From Afipia sp. Root123D2 (lineage in GTDB: Bacteria > Pseudomonadota > Alphaproteobacteria > Rhizobiales > Xanthobacteraceae), in contig NZ_LMDP01000001.1 of assembly GCF_001425835.1 (NCBI RefSeq), positions 1,476 to 65,475 on the forward strand: 64,000 bases of DNA, given 5' to 3'. Below the pieces are notes generated by a model. It did not search any database. It was given only the letters and a program-made list of their open reading frames with translations, and had not been told where the DNA came from. The translations under genes and the position numbers were made by a program. This document shows positions 60,657 through 64,000 of this stretch, in pieces. The number at the start of each line of letters is the position of its first letter. The first letter of the stretch is position 1.

Positions 60657-62093
60657 TCACATATCCGCGTCGCTGTCGGGGCCGACATAGGCGATGCGCA
60701 CCATGTTGGTGGTGCCGGGCGTGCCGAGCGGGACGCCCGCGACGATGATGACGCGCTGACCGGCCTTGGCGAAGCCGTCGCGGAACGCGATACGGCCGGC
60801 GCGGCTGACCATGTCGTCCTGATCGTGGGCGTCTTCCGCGATCACGCAATGCACGCCCCAGACCAGTGAGAGTCTGCGCCCGGTTGCGAGATTGGGAGTG
60901 ATCGCCACTGTCGGCGGCCGAGGCCGCTCGCGGGCGACGCGGATCGCGGTCGAGCCCGAACTGGTCCAGCAGATGATCGCGGACAGATCGAGCGTTTCGG
61001 CGATCTGCCTTGCGGCGTCGGCGATGGCGTCGCCGGCAGTCGCTTCCGGTGCGGGACGCTGTGAGGCGATCACGCCGGCATAGGTCGGGTCGCGTTCGAC
61101 CTCCTCGCCGATGCGATCCATGGTCATCACCGCCTCGACCGGAAACTTGCCGGCTGCCGATTCCGCCGACAACATGATGGCGTCGGCGCCCTCGAACACG
61201 GCGGTTGCGACGTCGGAGACCTCGGCGCGGGTCGGCACCGGCGACAGGATCATCGATTCCAGCATTTGCGTTGCGACCACGACGGGCTTCCCCGCGCGCC
61301 GCGCCATGCGCGTCATCTGTTTCTGCAGGCCCGGCACGCGCTCGACCGGCAATTCGACGCCGAGATCGCCGCGCGCCACCATCAGTGCATCGGATGCTTC
61401 CATGATGTCGGCGAGGCGGTCGATCGCCTGCGGCTTTTCGATCTTCGACATCACCGCGGCGCGGCCGCGCACCAGCTTTTTGGCCTCCAGCACGTCATCG
61501 GCGCGCTGCACGAACGACAGTGCGATCCAGTCGATGCCGGCTTCGAGCGCTGCCTCGAGGTCGGCGCGGTCCTTCGTCGTCATCGCCGACATCGGCAGGT
61601 CGGTGTCCGGCAGGCTCACGCCTTTACGATCCGACATCCGGCCGCCGACCACCGCGCGGACCACGGCATGATCGGGTGAAGTTTCCTCGGCAATCAGCCT
61701 CAGCTTGCCGTCGTCGATCAGCAGCGCGTGGCCGGGCCGCAGGGCTTTGAGGATTTCCGGATGCGGCAACTGCACGCGGGTCTTGTCACCGGGCGTGGGA
61801 TCGAGATCCAGCGTGATGGTCTCGCCATTGTTGATCTGGATCGCGCCCTCGGCGAAGGCGCCGAGCCGCAGCTTCGGTCCCTGCAGATCGACCAGAATCC
61901 CGATCGGGCGGCCATAGCTGCCCTCGACGTTGCGAATGGTAGTGATGAGCTCGCGCATCTTGTCGTGCGGCGTGTGGCTCATGTTGATGCGGAACACGTC
62001 GGCGCCAGCTTCGAAAAGCTTGCGGATGGTCGCGCTGTCGGAGGATGCCGGGCCGAGGGTGGCGAGAATCTTGATACGGCGCAGACGTCTCAT
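60657..62093 (-). CDS. pyk: Pyruvate kinase
   Basis: 478 residues. RIKILATLGPASSD at the N terminus, ADVFRINMSHTPHD (phosphate/metal site), the signature MSKIEKPQAIDRLADIMEAS with catalytic Lys, GDLGVELPVERVPGLQKQM and the C-terminal allosteric-type domain. Converts PEP and ADP to pyruvate and ATP. Its ATG overlaps the stop of the DUF1036 gene (ATGA), so the two are translationally coupled. Confidence 0.96.
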   Translation of the reverse strand: MRRLRRIKILATLGPASSDSATIRKLFEAGADVFRINMSHTPHDKMRELITTIRNVEGSYGRPIGILVDLQGPKLRLGAFAEGAIQINNGETITLDLDPTPGDKTRVQLPHPEILKALRPGHALLIDDGKLRLIAEETSPDHAVVRAVVGGRMSDRKGVSLPDTDLPMSAMTTKDRADLEAALEAGIDWIALSFVQRADDVLEAKKLVRGRAAVMSKIEKPQAIDRLADIMEASDALMVARGDLGVELPVERVPGLQKQMTRMARRAGKPVVVATQMLESMILSPVPTRAEVSDVATAVFEGADAIMLSAESAAGKFPVEAVMTMDRIGEEVERDPTYAGVIASQRPAPEATAGDAIADAARQIAETLDLSAIICWTSSGSTAIRVARERPRPPTVAITPNLATGRRLSLVWGVHCVIAEDAHDQDDMVSRAGRIAFRDGFAKAGQRVIIVAGVPLGTPGTTNMVRIAYVGPDSDADM

Positions 62094-62653
62094 TTCGCCT
62101 GCCCCGGCACCGGAAGCGTCACACTGGGCGGCTGGCCCGGCGTCGCGGGTGCATTGGGCATTCCCGGCAAGCCTGGCGTGCGCGGTACGGTCTGTTCGCC
62201 GGTTTCAGTCAATTGCACAGTCCACGCCCGCTGCTCGCCGGTGTCGACCTCGAAATACCCGGTGCGGTCGAACCCGCGCGCAAGGCAGTTGTCGGTCCCC
62301 CGGATGGTGAATTCCTTGTCACGCGAACACATGAAAGCCTGCCCCGACCACTCGCCGCCGCGGTCGTAGTCGATGGCGTAGATGTAATAGTAACGCGCAA
62401 TCAGCGTGCCCTTGAGCAGGGTTTCGCAGCCACGCGACGACACGTTCCACCAGCCTTCGGTGACCCAGCCCTCATTGTCCTTGTAGCCCAGCGCGATGCC
62501 GACCCGGCTCGATGTGTTGTTGCAGAGCCGGAAATCCGCCGCCGCCGGTTCGGTGAACGCGCACAGCGTGGTGACCATGATCACACACGCCAGCAGCGCG
62601 GGGGCGATGCAGCGGAGGGAGAGGCGGGAGGGGCGGGAATCGCTTGTTTTCAT
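62090..62653 (-). CDS. DUF1036 secreted protein
   Basis: 187 residues. Signal peptide IAPALLACVIMVTTLCAF...AAA, then the DUF1036 domain: FRLCNNTSSRVGIALGYKDN, GWWNVSSRGCETLLKG, ARYYYIYAIDYDRGGEWSG, with several Cys that could pair in the periplasm. Pro/Gly-rich tail. Family function unknown. In alphaproteobacteria it is often next to pyruvate kinase, as here with a four-base overlap. Confidence 0.9.
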   Translation of the reverse strand: MKTSDSRPSRLSLRCIAPALLACVIMVTTLCAFTEPAAADFRLCNNTSSRVGIALGYKDNEGWVTEGWWNVSSRGCETLLKGTLIARYYYIYAIDYDRGGEWSGQAFMCSRDKEFTIRGTDNCLARGFDRTGYFEVDTGEQRAWTVQLTETGEQTVPRTPGLPGMPNAPATPGQPPSVTLPVPGQAK

Positions 62654-62844
62654 TTAATCAAGGTATATCAATCGATTGGTGATTTCACGCAACCCTGTCC
62701 GGCCTGTCAACGGCGTGGAGGGTGAAATTGGCCTCCAAGGCTCTGTTTGCCACGTGATATGGCAAAATATGTGACAACGGCGCCATGCCGCCCCATGTAT
62801 AGGGCACTAAACACCGCAATGTTGGACAGCAGCGAGAGAACGCC

Positions 62845-63147
<303 letters not shown>

Positions 63148-63179
63148 TTGGCGGAGGTTGCGCGTCCGCGCTCGGTCCT

Positions 63180-63315
63180 CTCCGTTGTCATGGCCGGACC
63201 TGTTCCGGCCATCCCGACTAGGGACGCACGGTACCCGCCTTATCGGGATCACCGGGACATAGGCGAGCGAAGCGACGCCGTTCTTCGAACGGCAATGCCC
63301 GGCGGTGACAGTAAT
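63180..63315. repeat. Interspersed repeat (GTCATGGCCGG...CCGGCCATCCCGAC type)
   Basis: Contains TCATGGCCGGACC and CCGGCCATCCCGACTAGGGA, then CGGGATCACCGGGACA, a layout found between many genes in Bradyrhizobium relatives. The 63148-63561 gap shows no gene. Confidence 0.5.
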
Positions 63316-63561
63316 GGCCAACCTCGCCACCACGCAAACCGCACAGGCAAGCCAATTCGGGGGGCGCCGTTGCATCAAAATTTTTCCCCTGTGGGTCGCT
63401 GTGGATGAGTGCGGGCGCGTCTTGACGGCAAGCCCGCCACTCCCGAGTGTGAATTTCAGACGACACGTTGCCGACAGGCCGCCGGAGTTTCGCTCCGGCC
63501 CGGCGCGTGCTCGCCTCTAACCCGCGCTCACCTCTAAAATATAGTTGATCAGGAGTACCCG

Positions 63562-63834
63562 ATGGCCACTGCTGCCGCCGCCGTCCAGGAAGAGACCGCG
63601 CACCGTTTCGCGAAGGACCAGCTCAAGGCCATCATCGAGCGCATCGAACGGCTGGAAGAGGAGAAGAAGACGATCTCCGACGACATCCGTGACGTTTATG
63701 CCGAAGCCAAGGGCAACGGCTTCGACGTCAAGGCGCTGCGCACCATCGTGCGGATGCGCAAGCAGGACGCCAACGAGCGCGAGGAGCAGGAAACCATCCT
63801 CGAAACCTATATGCAGGCGCTCGGGATGCTGTGA
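63562..63834 (+). CDS. gapR: DUF2312 protein, GapR-type nucleoid-associated factor
   Basis: 90 residues of the DUF2312 family: [59 protein letters not shown]. In Caulobacter, GapR is a DNA-clamping protein that binds overtwisted DNA ahead of the replication fork and supports topoisomerase action. Long coiled-coil helices as expected. The 5'-flank GATCAGGAGTACCCG gives an AGGAG ribosome binding site. Confidence 0.92.
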   Translation: MATAAAAVQEETAHRFAKDQLKAIIERIERLEEEKKTISDDIRDVYAEAKGNGFDVKALRTIVRMRKQDANEREEQETILETYMQALGML

Positions 63835-63849
63835 GCGCGCTACAGCGTT

Positions 63850-63956
63850 TTCGAGCGAAGCATGCCCTCGGCTAGACCCGAGGGTGGATACCGGTCGCCT
63901 GAAGAAAACGCGTCAAATAAAAGCCTGGAGCTTCGCTTCTGATTTATCAGAAGCGA
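63850..63956. repeat. Interspersed repeat with two hairpins after gapR
   Basis: CGAGCGAAG...GTGGATACCGG...GAAGAAAACGCGTCAAA is a common interspersed sequence of this group. It includes hairpin CCCTCGG/CCGAGGG (63865-63871, 63878-63884) and a 10-bp hairpin TCGCTTCTGA/TCAGAAGCGA (63933-63942, 63947-63956). The second may also end transcription of gapR. Confidence 0.6.
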
Positions 63957-64000
63957 GAACCGCTAGCCGCGCCCGTTTTCAACGATCGCCCGGTAGGTTG

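Overview
The window looks like the chromosome of an alphaproteobacterium of the Bradyrhizobium / Rhodopseudomonas / Afipia / Nitrobacter group (Nitrobacteraceae). Grounds: high GC; families typical of that group (DUF3297, DUF3175, DUF3422, DUF1036, DUF1244, DUF2312/GapR, a two-cysteine porin, a zinc-ligand-free L36); perfect FixK/FNR boxes; and the short dispersed repeats common in these genomes. The genus cannot be fixed from the sequence alone. No tRNA, rRNA or CRISPR was found.

1-21.6 kb is an accessory, IS-rich region. Three related copies of one IS3-family element lie here: its right end at the window start, a decayed copy at 4.1-5.65 kb, and an inverted tail at 17.7-17.9 kb. The last two bracket a 12-kb island. 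The region also holds a frameshifted IS481-type transposase, a truncated hybrid histidine kinase, a recQ scrap, a trxC scrap and a frameshifted IS66 element (18.6-21.2 kb). Live cargo comprises a HisKA_2 kinase with a Spy-like periplasmic protein, a two-domain ArsA ATPase, a VIT-type Fe/Mn transporter, a P1B-type metal ATPase with a TPCP motif, an ArsR-type repressor with the cysteine spacing of persulfide sensors (SqrR/BigR), an RND efflux pair, an AhpD-like protein and a small cytochrome c. Perfect TTGA-N6-TCAA boxes precede the kinase, the VIT locus (two boxes) and the RND operon, so the island may be wired to low oxygen and reactive sulfur.

21.6-36.1 kb is a catabolic cluster with two GntR regulators. 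It encodes an NMT1/SsuA-type ABC importer, a DUF1445 hydro-lyase (D-glutamate cyclase family), a gamma-glutamyltransferase, diaminopropionate ammonia-lyase, an M20 amidohydrolase with altered metal ligands, a two-subunit family I CoA-transferase, an MDR dehydrogenase and a stand-alone CoA-binding acyl-CoA synthetase domain. It plausibly imports and dismantles an acylated or gamma-glutamyl 2,3-diaminopropionate-type compound; the substrate is inference.

36-64 kb is mostly ordinary chromosome. In order: ketopantoate-reductase-like protein, MFS transporter, diheme cytochrome c with a sorbosone-dehydrogenase-like enzyme, porin, PAS-GAF-GGDEF-EAL protein, alpha/beta hydrolase, a LysR-controlled WrbA/pirin/SDR set, a second GGT + M20 pair, housekeeping and DUF genes, HAD dehalogenase, YbaK-type deacylase, an ACMSD-like amidohydrolase, rpmJ, a TPR protein, a phasin, pyruvate kinase and GapR. 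Four inverted-repeat terminators and several palindromic candidate operators are visible.
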